A stretch of 64,000 nucleotides of DNA from Daphnia carinata (taxonomy: Eukaryota > Arthropoda > Branchiopoda > Diplostraca > Daphniidae), in assembly GCF_022539665.2 (NCBI RefSeq), contig NC_081336.1, positions 992,001 to 1,056,000 of the forward strand, read 5' to 3'. Positions 22,288 through 34,634 of the stretch are shown one piece after another. Made by a program: the position numbers and the translations under genes. The notes under the pieces are model-generated. The model searched no databases. It was not told the origin of the DNA and was given only the letters and a program-made list of their open reading frames with translations. Position 1 is the stretch's first letter. Each line of letters opens with the position of its first letter.

Positions 22288-25200
22288 ATGTGGCCGACAT
22301 CTTTGACCGTGTCTCTGCTGATGCTCATCTTGCAGTGCGCGTGCCAGCCGACTGGTAAATTCATTTCTTATTTATTTATTTTTTCAAACATGTTTTCGCA
22401 TATAAAAATTCCATTTGAAAAAAAAAATAAATAAAAAAAAAAAAATGGATGCAGAAAGCGAGCCGACGGAATGGGTTGGTGTAGTGGAAGATGAAGCCAA
22501 GCAGCCTGACGTAATGGAAGAACATCAAGAATACGAATCGTCGCAGACTATGAGGATAAAACCGAACGCGGTTGAACGGCCGTCCATCACGACTAGTTTA
22601 AGAACCATCACGGCGACGGCCAAGAACGTGACCGTCGCTCACGGCAAGATGGCCCTTTTGACGTGCAAGATAGGCGCAGGCCTATTGGACAATCGAACGG
22701 TATGTTATATGAATTCTCTATTCCCCCCGTTCGGTCTACATTAAAGTTAAATCGAACGAATTGCATTACGCTCTTTTGTTGCGTCTGAACGATAAACAAG
22801 AACATTTTGCATTAAAGGGTGGATGTCAGAGTAGCAATGGATGCATAAGTGTTTTATAGCTCTTATATACCGGTTGTTGGTCGGCCTATCGCGTTATATT
22901 GTCTTTTATATATACGAACGTGTCGACTATGTAATATAACCAATATAACGCTGACGACACTCGGTATGGTAACAATTTTTTTTTTCGCCATTTTGTAGAC
23001 AGGGTGGTGGGGGAAGGGGTTATCTTTTCTGAAGACAAATCCTTATGGAAGGGCGATGATATTACGTTGGGTTGGCTGCATCTTTATTTGTCATTTATAT
23101 ACACAGATCGAAGTGCCACGCCCTTTATGTGTGTCGAGAAAAAAGAAAAAAAAAGGGACATCGTATAAGTAATAATAGTAAATAGTGTTAGATTACATTT
23201 TGATATGACACTGCCACAGCCCAGATCCAATATATTTATATCGTGCGGTTACGTATTCCGTTCTCTTTATCTGTGGTACACACGCAAGGACGGGCCGGCG
23301 TTTCATCATTTCCGCAACGTTCCAAATGACATCGACAAAAAAAAAAAGAACAAGTACAAATTTTGTGTTGGACATTTTTCTTTTTATTTAGTATACGCTT
23401 CAAGTCGGGAAAGATATTTACAGCGTTCCATATATATATACATGTGTGTGTAATTCAATCAGGAAACTGGTCGATTAACTTTTGATGGGACCCTTGGTTC
23501 CTTATGGCAACGACGACAAAGAGCTTCTATAATATAATATATATATATGAATAACCTCTTGGGTCTCACTTTCTTCTTTTTGGCTGCTGCTGTTGGATGG
23601 CCAATCAATTCCCCCCCCCCCCCTTTTTCCCATCAAAAAATAGAACTTCCCTCTCCACCCATCTGTGGCCCAGTTTCTTTTCACAGGGTGGCTCTATACG
23701 CTTATCTATCCTTGTTCGTCTAGAAATTGGATTTCTTTTTTGTTATCGTGCACGTTGAAATGGATTTTCTTTTAAAGAATGAAAATCAACATTTAAAGTC
23801 TTGTTCAGATCTAACGCATTCCGCGTTGTTGTGGATCTTACTGAGAAGACCGTCGTTTAGTGTCATCACTCACGAGATTTGAACTAGGGTTCGTCACGGT
23901 TGAGAGTCAGCGTCTTGTCAAACTTAACCGTCTTACAAATACGAACTGAAACGTTTCATTGAAATGTTTATTTATCCTTTTTCAATTTTTTAAAAATAGG
24001 TAATGAAATGGGTTTTTTTTTTTAGAAAAAGGAGAACTTCAAGTCTTGATCAGATGTAACGAAGTCCGCATTATCCTACCTCAGTAGACCGTCGTGTAAT
24101 ATCATCATTTCCGAGACTTGAACTTAGCTATCTTGCGGTTACGAGTCGACTCCGTAGTTAATCGAGCCAACACACAACTACAACATTGAGCTGATGACTT
24201 TTTACAGACTGCGCTTCTCAGTATTTCAATTTTCGTTATAGAATTTGAAATAAATTGCTTTAAATGTAATTACATTTTAAATTCTTGCTCTGATTCAACG
24301 AATTCTGCATTCTCCTACCTTAAAAGACCGTCGTTTAATATCATCAGTGACAAGCTTTGAACTATAGTTTAATACGGTTAAGAGTCGACGCCCTGCCTAG
24401 GACATCCCACATCACATTCCGTAGACTAATTTACTATTTTCCTTGTAGAGGTTAGATGTTACAAAAAGCAAACAGAAATTTAAAAAAGAAATCTTGCTCA
24501 GACTTAGGATGACTTATCTACATTGTAAAGCAGTAAGTTCGGAAGACCATCGTGAAATTAGTCCAATCATCATTCACAAGACTTGAACTCATAGACCTTG
24601 TGGTTGGGGCGCTACGCCCTAACCAACTCGGCTATCTATAGAGTGTTTATGAACAGCTAATAACGCGTTGCGTACATGAGTTAAAATGCAAAATTTGGTG
24701 TAGTTCCTTGAATTTGAGACATTTTTACTCAAGCATTTAACTTTTAATTATCGCGATACTGTGATTTAGAGTGCACTGTTATCATATTCTTTCCAATTTC
24801 ACTTGAGACTCGTGTAACAGTCATCTTAACCGAGTGAGCTACGGTCGTCTTGTTAGCTGTCCATTAGTTTCGATTATTTCCCCCACCTGACACAGATCGT
24901 ATCAAATTGAAAAGTTTTCTTTACACATCCTTTGTGTGTCTGTTTGTGTGTGTTTATGTGTGTGTGTGTGTGTGTGTGCGTATTCACTGACGTTGACTGA
25001 AAACAAAAAGTGGATTAACGTCCTTAGCTTAAAAGCCATTCCATTTAATTTTGAGCACACAGTCTACGGATTATTAGTTTTACAAATAATTTACTACGCT
25101 ACGAAAGTCTTTCAAAAGTTGAATCATGTTAAACTGGGACATTATGTTCGAGATGCAGACGCAGATTATCGCAGTGTACTCGACAATTCGTTCTTTGTGT

Positions 25201-27668
25201 AGGTGTATGTACTGTTCAACTATTGAATTAGAATTTTTTATTCGTCGTTGCCGTGCAAGCGACTGCATGTTAAAACATCTTGGAATTAGAGGATAATGTG
25301 GCGACTACGTGAACAACATAAGAGTTTAGAAGAAAGATATTGTATTTTCAGCTTATCTCGTGTAACAACAATACGATAAGTAATTGTATCGCGTGTTATT
25401 TCGATAAATAATATTTACTTTAGCACACCGTATATTTGCTCGATAGTTGGCACTTACACACCAATGTGTTTATATTGGAATCATAAATATTCGATTATTG
25501 TACGAGATCATATTATTTTCGTATATACAGTAAATACGCAGTAAGAGGATTACACATTCAAATAGATTATTTAGCAGGCCATTTTGATCGATTTTGAAAA
25601 AAAAAAAATTTCTAACAGTAAATTAAATCATACTTTTCTATATTTGGCAACATCAAATGGCGGACAGCAAGTGGCGTGGATCCGGTACGCAGATCTGCAG
25701 TTGCTGACAGTCGGCAACCAAACGTACACGGCAGATCGACGTTTCAGCGCGGGTATCAGTGGAAATGGTGACGCATGGTCGCTTCAAATCAGGTTAGTCT
25801 ACACACGAAAACCACATAAAACTATATCGATTTCCGTCTTACTTTCTTTATATATATATAAAAAAAAAAATTTTGTGACAAAATATATATATATTTTTTT
25901 CTAAATATTGATCTGTTTGCTGTTGTTTCTCATGTCTGTGTGTGGTTTGATCAAATGTTTGAACACCGAACAAACGAAAAATCGACCAGCCACGTCCAGT
26001 TTCGAGATGAAGGCGGATACGAGTGCCAAATTGGAGGGACGCCACGTGTCAGCCATTACATCCACCTCTCTGTCGTTGGTAACGAAGACCCATTCAGCCA
26101 TATTTTTTATCCCTAATTTTAATTCTTAACATTCACAATATAGAACCGACGACGGTCATTCTTGGCGGTTCAGAGATGCACATTGATATTGGCAGCACAA
26201 TTAATTTGACTTGCCTCGTCCAGCATACTCCCGAACCTCCTGATTACGTTTTCTGGACTCACAACCAGCAAGTAATTTTCTTTCAAGCAAAGCATTTAAT
26301 TACTAAGATATCCTTAAATGCTATGGCTCGTGGAGTTTAATCGTTAAGAGAAACTTGGCACTAGATGTCATCGTAAAACGAAAAATAGTCGAGATTGATT
26401 AGTTGAAAAAAAACTTTGGGTCGTAGTAGCAGCGCTATTAGTAAAAAAAGAAAAGCAGCTCTGAGCTGATGACAATGTTTCGCTCCCTCGATCGAGTGGA
26501 CGAGCGTCAATTTGCACTCGAGTCGTAACGAACAGAGAGAAATCCGCCATGTTGATTGTCGTCTGCGTGTGCACAAAAGTCTCAAATCTTGTACCCAATA
26601 CGACGCGAAAGGATAGAGTATTAGTTCAGTTAATCGCCATTGTAGTATCCGGTGATGCTGGTGCTGCTGTTCTAACGATTAAAACGTGCCCAATTGGCTC
26701 AATTTTCTTTTATCGCCCTGAACAATACTATGCCAAATGATGAACAAGACGGTCAATTACGATTCGAAACGGGGAGGCATCAGCGTGATGGTTGAACGCG
26801 GGGCAACGACGCTCAGCTCCCTACTCATCCAAAAAGCAGCACGCAGAGGTACGAGATAAAATATTTCGATGCCTTATAAAAGCTTTTTAAAGACTATGTT
26901 TTTACTGAGGCCTAATCGTAACACTGTTCAACTACATGCCTTGTTAAATATTTGCTTTTGTTTTCTGAAAAAAAAAAAAAAAGATTCTGGCGTCTACGTT
27001 TGTTCACCGTCTTCAGCACCGGCAGCCCAGGCGTCCATTCACATTTTAGAAGGTAACAGACATCTGAATTTGTAATGAAACGGTTAATTGATTTACAGTC
27101 CTCTAATTGGATAAAGCTAATTTCCTGCCTGTTCTACGGTTGTCTACTGTTGCAGACACAATGGGTCTCTATAGTGTTTTTAACAGGCCATCCTGTCTGC
27201 GTATTTCTTTTGTTATTTCCGACGTCACTTGCGTCAGAGATCGATGTCGTGCATCGGTGCGGCTACATTTGTCTCTCGGGCAACTCTTTCCCTGTTTTTT
27301 GTTTTTCCTCTTATAGAACTTCTGTTTTTTGTTTTGTTTTTGCGTTGTCCGCCATGTGAAGGGGGGAAATGGAATAGGCTGAATAAGAAAATGTTTTTTT
27401 TTTTTTTATCTCTTCTACGTAATGGTAGTACAAAGGGAACAAATCGTACAAATGCGTCCAAAACAATTTTCTTGTGATGCCCACATGAAAAATTGCAATT
27501 ATAGTTAGATTGAGAATTCTATGTTTTTTCTTTTATTTGATTTTAGGTGAACGACCGGCTGCCATGTACAGTGTGGGAACGACGCTGGTCAGACGGCCGC
27601 CCATTGGTATGTTGACGCTCGTGTTTATCGCGATGTACCTGACGAGCGCACGTCAGCGGCCATTCTAG
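22288..27668 (+). CDS. dpr: dpr-like two-Ig-domain cell-surface protein (314 aa, 8 exons)
   Basis: Exons 22288-22354, 22455-22699, 25668-25792, 25990-26078, 26144-26271, 26749-26848, 26984-27052, 27547-27668; the sum is divisible by three. The signal peptide reads MWPTSLTVSLLMLILQCACQ. An acidic N-terminal linker precedes Ig1 (ALLTCKIG, VAWIRYADLQLLTVG, YTADRRF, DAWSLQIR, GGYECQIGG). Ig2 carries INLTCLVQHTPEP, VFWTHN, VNYDSKRGGISV, SLLIQKAARRDSGVYVC and a GERPAAM ending. A hydrophobic C-terminus (MLTLVFIAMYLTSA) may serve as a GPI or membrane anchor. These motifs are typical of insect Dpr proteins, neuronal receptors that pair with DIP partners in synapse specification. Which dpr paralog it is cannot be told. 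Intron 2 is almost 3 kb and contains the tRNA-like array. Confidence 0.88.
23800..24860 (-). repeat. tandem array of degenerate tRNA-derived (SINE-like) units in dpr intron 2
   Basis: At least four related units begin with a CTTGNTCAG-like block at 23800, 24045, 24284 and 24493. Each carries AGACC(G/A)TCGT at 23847, 24086, 24325 and 24544; the first three intervals are 239, 239 and 219 bp. Read on the minus strand, unit 4 has a pol III A-box-like TAGCCGAGTTGGTTAGGGCG and a B-box-like GAGTTCAAGTC, as in a tRNA body. A fifth, weaker copy lies near 24795-24850 (GTAGCTCACTCGGTTAAG). The stems are too degenerate for functional tRNAs. Confidence 0.6.
24957..24979 (+). repeat. (GT)n microsatellite
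   Basis: About 11 GT units inside dpr intron 2, preceded by imperfect GT repeats. Confidence 0.8.
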
Positions 27669-27865
27669 ATTTTGAAGTACATTTTCTCATTGTTTGGTTA
27701 TCGTTTTCTGGAAAATAAGATCCTCGTTTTCGTTTTGAGCTTTGCTTTAAATCGACAAACTGCTGTTGGCTGTTTTCCTGTGTTATAACCCTATATTCGA
27801 ATAACAATGTACCGCCGACGAAGATTTGTCTTTAATCTCCATTTTTCGAATTACCTCGTTGGCAA

Positions 27866-27871
27866 AATAAA
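27866..27871 (+). terminator. polyadenylation signal of the dpr-like gene
   Basis: AATAAA about 200 bp downstream of the stop at 27666-27668. Confidence 0.45.
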
Positions 27872-29495
27872 AAAAAAAAAAACGTTTCTTGCTACTCAAA
27901 TATTTCAACTCAATTGAGTTGAGCTATTTGGAATTTAAAGAGTGCGTTGCTGTGCTGACGCACCTGTGACTTTTCTTTTTCACCACGTTTGACATGAATG
28001 CATCAAGAAAACAGCGGATAAAAAAATCCTTTTCCATCATTCGAATTTTTTCCTGTGCTTTATGCGAACACGGTGGCGTGTTTAAAGTGAGAGAATATTC
28101 ATTGAATGATATAATCCGGGATTCTGCGATAGATTTTTAATCTGAGAAATAGGGAGTGCTTTACGTTTTTCTTTGACACGAAATGTATGCAAGAGACGTC
28201 TTTTTCGATCGTACGACAACTTCTCTCGTTCAGCTGTTGTGCATTTAAATAAGGCTTACACAAGACCTCGTGTTATCGGCTGGACTTCATGCAATTCTAT
28301 TAGGAAAAAGAACCGGTACGAATAAATTACGAAAAAGCAATAGAATTTTTTGTTGCTTACATCAAATCCTGTTAACTGAGGAATGTGCTTTTAAAGTAAC
28401 TATTCAACTAACCTATATTATTATTTACATGAAGAATATCCCACCAATGAGTAAGCTGATATTCTCAGAAAGTGGACGCCATTTTCTTTTCTTTTTTTTT
28501 TTTTTGTCGTTTTGCCCTAAAAGGCGATGGTCGAAGACACAGACGCATTACTGGCGTCAAATCTTATTTAGATTCACTCCCCCGATTCGTCGAATGTGTG
28601 TCTCCTTTTTCTGTTTTTTGTTGTTGCTCTTCTTCGTGTTGACGTTGATTCGTCTCTTTTATATACCGTCACTCGAAATCCTTTATTTGTCTACTCCCTC
28701 ACACAGTCCATACACAATGGCTTCCTTTAAAGAGAATGAACACAACACGGGGCAGCAGCAGCCTGCCGTGACGGGTTTTTACACCATTTGTCTGAAAATA
28801 TATACACGCCGAATAAGAACAAAAAGAATGCCTTTCCCCGTTTTTTTTTTTTCTCTCTCGGGCTGAAAATGCAGTTCTTTAGACATGGCTTCCGACGTGG
28901 AAGGACTCCATCTTGACGGACTCCTCGCTTATATAAATGCAAAAAGAGGCAGCTTATTATACGTCTATATAATAGTACATTTACAATGTATTAGAAAATA
29001 TAGGAGGCTTTTCTATAAGGTACTGATAGACTGAAATAAAACTAGCAATAAGAAAGAGAAAGCAATGGATATGGAAACTGACTGCTGTGCAGAAGTAAAG
29101 AACATTTTGGCACCGTCTGCTGGAGATGCATAAAAATACGTAAATATCCCATCATCCTCAAGCTTTATGTTTCTATTTACCATTCCAGTGAAACCTTGGT
29201 GAGGAAAGTGGAATAAAAAAAAGTTTAAACTAAATTGTTTGCGTTGTCGTTGTATGCCTTGTATCCTGGAGATTTTCAAGGACGTTGCTGTATATTTTAT
29301 ACTGGGATATAAGATTTTGATGAGCACATTTTTTTTTCCTTTGTAAACTGCTTTCCTCAGTCATCACTCATCAGCAGGTTTCTTTTTTTCCACAGCGCCA
29401 GTTTTCAATCGGTTGGATAGTTTCCCGCTAGGCGGTCTCTTTGTTTACGAACGAAAACTGAGTATCTTGTTTGACGACGAGTCGCCCAGAAAGAA
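27872..29495. other. intergenic, no gene seen
   Basis: A long open frame at 28270-28866 starts with GTG, crosses a 17-base T run and has no recognisable composition, so it is not annotated. The right end should hold the BLOC1S4 promoter. Confidence 0.5.
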
Positions 29496-30235
29496 ATGCA
29501 AAATAACGAAACTCGAAAGGAAGATCTGTTGAAGGAATTAGCATCTGATTACGCCAATTATTTGGTCGTGGATTCGTCTACTGAGGTAGGATATTGATCG
29601 CCTTTCAATAACAAGACCAAACAACTTTCTTGAACTCGGAGAGATCAACGATCTCTCCAGTCTTTATTGCCCGCCTGATTTGCTTTGATCTTTTATCCTA
29701 TTAGTGGTCGAAGCTGCAATCAGTCATCGAAAACCTCGCTTCAAATGTCGATGAATTTTCCTCGCTGTTGGAAAGCGTAAGGTCAATTACTATTGGCATG
29801 AGTGACACATACATTTTTCTTCTCCCATGATTAAAAACAGATAAATGTGGACACCAGCCTCTGCGTGGATAGTTTACTTCCTCACATTGTAGCTCATTTC
29901 GAACATGTAAAGAAAACGTTCCATCAAATTGATAAACTCGAGTCTGCAGTCAAGGTGGTCGAAAAAAGTGTCACTGCCATGGAGACAGAACTCAGTACTG
30001 CAGAAACCTACCTAGAATCTGAGAGCATGTTCAAAACAGTATTCAAACCATTCCTGGTAACCTTCCTTATGAGTTGGCAATTCACTTGCAGTTCTAGTCA
30101 AATCTCAATATTTTGTGATAATCTCGATAGAAACCTGCCAATCCCACAAGTTCTGTGCCTCCAGTCTACAAGCCAGTCAACATTTTCAAAACAGAGACTT
30201 TGTGGGAAACTGACACTGATACTACTACAGGATAA
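29496..30235 (+). CDS. BLOC1S4: BLOC-1 subunit 4 (cappuccino homolog, 160 aa, 4 exons)
   Basis: Exons 29496-29585, 29705-29776, 29841-30056 and 30131-30235, all phase 0. The protein is mainly helical. It has LASNVDEFSSLLES near residue 45, the coiled-coil-like HQIDKLESAVKVVEKSV and METELSTAETYL, and the C-terminal run KPFLKPANPTSSVPPVYKPV, then IFKTETLWETD. These align by eye with the conserved core of BLOC1S4 (VDEF, IDRLEAFVRMV, and the basic plus FRTEDYF-type tail). BLOC-1 acts in the cytosol in biogenesis of lysosome-related organelles and endosomal sorting. There is no signal peptide or membrane segment. The gene is convergent with the PPxY membrane protein, with about 200 bp between stop codons. 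Confidence 0.85.
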
Positions 30236-30436
30236 AACCTTAAAGTAATTCCAAGAATTTATTTATATTATGACACATCATGGTCATATACACATGTTGT
30301 ACACAAATGGGGCATTTGTGATCGAGATTGTTCTCTTTATAAATATACAAGGTAAGGCACTGTGGCATGGAATACATTTTTTTTCAAGTCAGGCGATCGC
30401 GAGAAAAAAGAAGAAAAAAAAAAGTGCGATTTCAGT

Positions 30437-31587
30437 TTAAGAAGCTGATCCGTCTTGATGTCCTTCACGCCCAGGTATCACAGTAACAGCAGTGTTTGGG
30501 GGGAGACTATTTATGGCACTCGTTTCAGTAACCGAGTCGTCGGCGACAATCTTTTCACCCGTTTTGATGTAATCTCCTTCCACGAACGGTGGAGGAAGCT
30601 CATCCATTGTCACAACAACAACATTATCGTAAGCCTTTCAAAGATAAGTATCAAAAGATTAGAAAATAATTCCCTGAATATGATCTGACAAATTTCTTAG
30701 GAAAAACTAAAATGTATACCTGCTGATTAGTTTCCGATTGCTGTTGGCTACTGCACTCTCCACCCGATATATCGTTATAGGAAGGAGGTGGATCGAAGAA
30801 CCCAATAACTTCAAAATAGGAAGGCGGACGCTGAATGTCACCGACTGGGACATTGCCAGGGCCATGCAAGTCATTCTCAATACAGTACGGAGCCCCTTCG
30901 GCCATTTGCCTTCGGGCTTCTCTCTGTGCCGTTCGTCGATTGACACGGGCCTGTTGTTTCTGCGTATTTCGAAACCAAAGAAATTAGATTTATCCGGATA
31001 GCCTGTGAAAAGAAATGGACATCAATACCTTGTGAACCCACCAGGCCGCCATGACGCAAATGAAAACAACGACAAAGACTCCGGCGCAGACAACAGCTCC
31101 CCACCTGTACGTAACCCAATATATGCAAATCAAATTACCAAGGTTGTCTCAATCAATTAAAGAGTTGAATAGCGAATCCTTACGTAAATTGATCAGCCAA
31201 GGTGACTCTAGACGAGCCGGAATGATTGACCGAATTTAAATTGTTCTGGTTGGATGCACCGCGAATGCCAAAAGGTAAAACTAAACTAGGATTGAATTCT
31301 GTACTGCTCGGTCGCTGATGTTGTTGCTGATTGTTCATATTAGGTATGAGCTGGTGCATGGGCCCCATAATGTCCTCTTCGGAATCGCTGCTGTCGTAAT
31401 TGATGTCGTACGTCGTTGGACGATTGGATGGCACAATGCCTTTGAAAATGGCCATATTGATAAGTTTGCTCAGACGGGCCATTTCTTCTCGATTTCTCGA
31501 TTGTTGGACATCAGACGCACCGTCTGAACTCCGACCGAAATCCGATTGCATGTCCAGGAATGATTTGTGGATTGCGTACAAATCCAT
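30437..31587 (-). CDS. single-pass membrane protein with PPxY motifs (305 aa, 4 coding exons)
   Basis: Exons 31587-31184, 31104-31029, 30959-30720 and 30634-30437; the sum is divisible by three. The N-terminal 135 residues have no signal peptide but contain helical and acidic parts (DSSDSEEDI). One membrane segment (AVVCAGVFVVVFICVMAAWW, about residues 138-157) is followed by a basic helix KQQARVNRRTAQREARRQ. The C-tail has PPSY at about 205, PPPSY at about 217 and PPPF at about 254. PPxY motifs bind WW domains of Nedd4-type ubiquitin ligases. The layout (no signal peptide, one membrane segment, cytoplasmic PY motifs) resembles insect Commissureless and other Nedd4 adaptors, but I see no alignment strong enough to name it. 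The frame stays open upstream to an acceptor at about 31632 and meets a stop in the preceding exon near 32090, so the ATG at 31587 is chosen. Confidence 0.72.
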
Positions 31588-33217
31588 GCTGGCAGTGAGG
31601 TTTACTAAATTGCGGCTTCTGACGAAATTGCACTGAAATTGAGAGAGAATGTTTTACAATCAAAAATTGGAAGGTCACGATTTGCTAGTACATTTTCCCA
31701 AGCTGGGAAACGTGAAAATCTTTTTCTGACGTCATCATTACACACGATCGAAACAAAAGTCTCTGCTCTACTAAAAATCATATTCAGAGTAGGGCAGGTT
31801 GTGAATAAATTAATCGGAGCCCCCTTCTTCCCTGAAACTTTGAAATTTCCCTTGTATGCATATGAGATTTGAAATATATCCCAGAGGGTGGTTAGAGGCT
31901 CTATGAAAAATCACAACTTTCACTAAAAAAGAATCGACGATATGTGAAAAATGTAAAGCGAAAATAAACAGGACACGAGAGAGACGGACAACTTTCCCTC
32001 TGCCATGTTTTTATCATTCGTTTTACACACATGCATGTGTCTTTTACCTGTTGAATTCTAATGAAAGGGAGACTGGTCGAAGAGAAAAAGGAAAGGTTTC
32101 AAGTTCTGTCCAGTTTGGTAAGTTCTGCGACATCATTAACGAGAATCGCAAAATTGGTCACAGAGATATCAAGTAAGCTACACATGTCCTTAATCAACTG
32201 CCTCACTGTTCCCATGATTTCATTTTCTTTTTCTCAAATCGCGATTCAGTTTTGACCTGTCAGGTTCATCGATTTCTTTTAGCAGTTGATGTTTTATGCC
32301 AAGACGTGTCGCTGCCTGACGACCTTTATTCAATTTCTTTTTTTACTCTTTTTTTTTTTTTTTTTTTGGTTGTTCTTGGCACAGAACTATCGGATTTGTG
32401 GGTTTCATGTTGGGAACGTTCGTGTCCTTTTTTCGTGCAATCGTGACGAAAAAAAAAACCCGGTTGGAGTGGCTATATGTATTTTGGAAGCTAACGGAGG
32501 GTTGAGAAGAATAGGGAGGCATAGCGTCGCTTGAAATAACCCACGATACTAACCTCCTTCTTAGCAGACGAATTCTTTCCGTCACAAGAGATTCTTCTTC
32601 CTTTGTGTCAAAACAATTCCAACGAGATTGCACACAGTTCGTTACACCAGCAGCAACACTTGAATCGGTAAGTTTTGGCAATCGTGAAATATCTTTCGCG
32701 ACACATTCACTTGGTTTTTGTTTTGGGTTTCCACGTCAACCACAACGAATGCGAACGAGGCTAGATTCTAACGAACAACACGAAACAACACAAACGTAGG
32801 CAGCACCCAACACGAAGAATCGTTGTCCATCGAGTCACTTTCTCAACTGAGCTTTTCAGCCAGAACTGTTTTCAGTTAAAAAGGAGCTCCTTTTTTTGTA
32901 TTCTCTCTCTCTTTACTTCTCCCTTCTCTCGTTCCCTCCTTCTTCTTTTTCTTTTTTCCTTTTTTAAAGGCCATGAGAGAGAAGGAGACCTTGTGGTTTT
33001 TTCTTGAGTGGAATTGGGTGGCAGGAAATTGTTGGCTCCCCCCTTTTTTTTTCATTTCAATCTTTTCGTGGCCGTCCAAAACAGAATCCCTCGCAATGTC
33101 CTGTAGTAGAAGAAAATCAAACGCCACACACTTACGGGTATCACGTACACAATTGACGTCAAACTCGACAAATTGGAACGAGTCAACGAGTATCCAGTTT
33201 CGATAGGTGTTGAACTG

Positions 33218-33229
33218 TGACGTCACGTG
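33218..33229. promoter_or_regulatory. overlapping CRE and E-box, TGACGTCACGTG
   Basis: A perfect palindromic CRE (TGACGTCA) overlaps a perfect CACGTG E-box. Such sites are known for bZIP and bHLH factors. Chance occurrence cannot be excluded. Confidence 0.3.
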
Positions 33230-33671
33230 ATCCCTACACGCTCACGCAATCCCACAGACCTTTCGTTCGAAGCGTCTTACTCGGCTTCAAGTGCGTCAAT
33301 GCCAACACGAATTCGATGTTTTGAACACATAGCACTTCAAATACATTTAATCCCCGTGCTTAACTGATTAACGAACTCAAAAAACATGCGGCCAACGTTT
33401 ACCTAAGCGTTTTAAAGATAAGCAAATGTTTGTTTTCTTTATTTATTTATTTTTTCAGTAGAAATATTATTTGACACTACGTATACCTTTACATCTGTTG
33501 TTTTTAGCCTGAGGCTACGTATACGGATCTTTTTTCTTTTTCCTCGCCATTAGGTTCTGGTTTTTACCTGGTGAATGACGACGTAGACCAACAACCTTCC
33601 CCAGCCAATGTCTCCGTACCAGGCAACTACCAGGTACGAGCTTCTTTTGTACCTGTCGACACCCCTGCCTC

Positions 33672-33690
33672 TGTGTGTGTGTGTGTGTGT
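33672..33690 (+). repeat. (TG)n microsatellite
   Basis: About nine TG units. Confidence 0.8.
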
Positions 33691-34610
33691 CTTCCTTCTT
33701 CTTATTTTTTTTTCCCCTCTTCATTCTTGCAATGGTTTCGTGTAAACCAACGGTGGATAAAACCCAACAAACCGTTGCTGGCGAGCTAGTTAGTGTAGTA
33801 CGTTTGTTTCAAATGCTCCGTATAGGCGTCGGTGCGAAAAGATAAAATATGGGAAAAAAAAAAAAGAGGGGATTTCTCCTAATGTGTGAAATAATAAGAA
33901 AAATACGAAAGCGGAAAGTTGAGCTTTTTTTGGAAGATAAAACATTTGGAGAGCGAGAGACTCGTTACGTCATAGCCATTTGAAAAACGCGCGAACATTT
34001 GAACACATTTCTTTTCACCTTTCGTCTTTTGTTTTGTTTTAAGCTTTAGGGGGGGATTAAAGGAAAAATTATGGATTAATCGAAAGTGATTCTCGTTGGT
34101 CGTTTCGCTGGTGCGAAAAGGGAAAGGCTGCGATTTTTCTCGTTTTCGTCTCCTTTAACAGGAACAAACCCGAAATGTTTGACGGAAAACAACTCACTTT
34201 TTTTTTAGAGACGTTTAGAAACGCACCGTTCTTTTTCGTCCGTCTTTTGGCTGGAAGCCCAACGCGATCACGTGATATTACCCATTCCTTTGTGTTTTTG
34301 TTTGTTTTTTTGGGCTACAAAAGGAGGATACGACGATCCATTTCCTTGTCCTCTTGCGTTTTTTCTTCTGGAATTTTCGGGCCTTTTTTTTTTTTTTCAT
34401 TTCAAATGACGTCCAATCTCATTTTTTTTGTCCTCCTCTTTTTTTTAATTTCCTTTAACGAATAACAAATATAATCGACACGAAAGCATGTTGGGAAATT
34501 CCGTAATTGATCAAGGCTAATGTTGCGGTACATCCGCTTCTAATGAACGATAACGCAGCAACATACCGGATATCCCCCACACGGAGATAGCAGCATCCGA
34601 TGCGAAAATT

Positions 34611-34634
34611 GTGTGTGTGTGTGTGTGTGTGTGT
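34611..34634 (+). repeat. (GT)n microsatellite
   Basis: Twelve uninterrupted GT units. Confidence 0.85.

Noticed and set aside
22415..22744. Separate small gene starting at ATG 22445
   Set aside because: It is exon 2 of the dpr-like gene read with extra intron sequence at both ends.
24540..24645. A functional tRNA gene on the minus strand
   Set aside because: A- and B-box-like parts are present but acceptor and anticodon stems do not pair well; better explained as a tRNA-derived repeat.
28270..28866. 198-codon plus-strand frame
   Set aside because: GTG start, runs through a T homopolymer, low-complexity Phe/Leu content, no domain.
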